NCBI GenBank assembly: GCA_014382085.1
Contig: JACNKJ010000044.1
Span: 1 to 5,992 of the forward strand
Reading direction: 5' to 3'
Source: a bacterium
GTDB taxonomy: Bacteria > Krumholzibacteriota > Krumholzibacteriia > JACNKJ01
Length of the DNA stretch: 5,992 nt
In this document: positions 5,812-5,992 of the stretch, in pieces
How the letters are laid out: the number at the start of each line of letters is the position of its first letter
Numbering within the stretch: position 1 is the first letter of the stretch
Made by a program: the position numbers and the translations under genes
The notes under the pieces: generated by a model
Told to the model about the DNA's origin: nothing
The model's database searches: none
What the model saw: the letters and a program-made list of their open reading frames with translations, nothing else

Positions 5812-5992
5812 CAGCCCTCCCCCTTTTGTCGAGCCATCGACGACCGCTTTCCATTACCTGTTCGGCAAATGGATAGTGGCTGGTGATGTCTACGTGGGGG
5901 TTTTCCAAAAAGACCGCGAGAGATTGTTGACCTTCACACTCTTGGCGGAACGCGGAAGCATCCACGCTCAGAAGGATGCGGCCCGCCAGTGC
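5804..5992 (-). CDS. Unrecognised protein, C-terminal 62 residues only
   Basis: This is the only minus-strand frame open across the right edge. It runs 62 codons from the edge to a TGA at 5804-5806, and the start lies outside the window. The visible tail is mostly soluble-looking, with SVDASAFRQECEGQ, then NPHVDITSHYPFAEQV, and a basic end RRWLDKRGRADE. I do not recognise the family. Its stop overlaps the next start within ATGAATGA (8-bp overlap), implying an operon and probable translational coupling with the secreted protein. It also shows that UGA serves as a stop codon here. Coding status is supported by the open frame, the tight overlap with a well-founded start, and the absence of other open frames. 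Confidence 0.6.
   Translation of the reverse strand, partial: ALAGRILLSVDASAFRQECEGQQSLAVFLENPHVDITSHYPFAEQVMESGRRWLDKRGRADE
5815..5820 (-). promoter_or_regulatory. Shine-Dalgarno site for the secreted NCHAYAW protein
   Basis: On the minus strand GGAGGG, within a longer run of G and A, ends three bases before the ATG at 5809-5811. It lies inside the last codons of the preceding gene. This fixes the start used here and contrasts with the missing site in front of the downstream C25 ORF. Confidence 0.75.

Noticed and set aside
1..5992. CRISPR arrays, insertion sequences, attachment sites or rRNA genes
   Set aside because: I found no regularly spaced direct repeats, transposase-like frames, terminal inverted repeats or rRNA motifs on reading both strands.

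Overview
The window looks like bacterial chromosome, probably metagenome-derived, from a lineage that exports proteins carrying a type IX-like C-terminal sorting domain (FCB-group or allied candidate phyla such as Eisenbacteria, Krumholzibacteriota or Latescibacterota). That placement is an inference. It rests on a secreted, gingipain-like (C25) protein ending in a YPNP-type Ig-like sorting domain, and on moderate GC with Shine-Dalgarno starts. No sequence search could be run.

Layout. Positions 1-815 hold no convincing complete gene. The first ~110 bases are very G/C-rich and the rest is ordinary intergenic DNA. Inside this stretch is a compact plus-strand unit: an extended -10 promoter (506-535), about 165 nt with extensive self-complementarity (541-705), and a strong intrinsic terminator (681-705). 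I call it a small structured RNA of unknown family. Next comes pabB on the minus strand (816-2300), the chorismate-aminating subunit of 4-amino-4-deoxychorismate synthase (folate pathway). A 107-bp divergent intergenic region with a candidate promoter and a GC hairpin leads to a plus-strand gene for a double-domain peroxiredoxin (2408-3397). Convergent to it, with only 5 bp between the genes, is a minus-strand operon running leftward from the right edge. It comprises the tail of an unrecognised gene (5804-5992), a 307-aa secreted protein with an NCHAYAW papain-like motif (4888-5811), and a 491-aa C25-like protein with a C-terminal sorting domain (3403-4878).

The most notable point is that the last two ORFs are in the same frame, separated by one UGA and three codons. 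The upstream ORF has the signal peptide but no sorting domain. The downstream ORF has the sorting domain but no signal peptide and no usable ribosome-binding site. Together they read as one 802-codon exported protein interrupted by a single UGA. The C25 half also appears to have Ile where the family has its catalytic His. Whether this is a decayed gene, a polymorphism or error, a leaky stop, or a real two-gene arrangement cannot be settled from the sequence alone.
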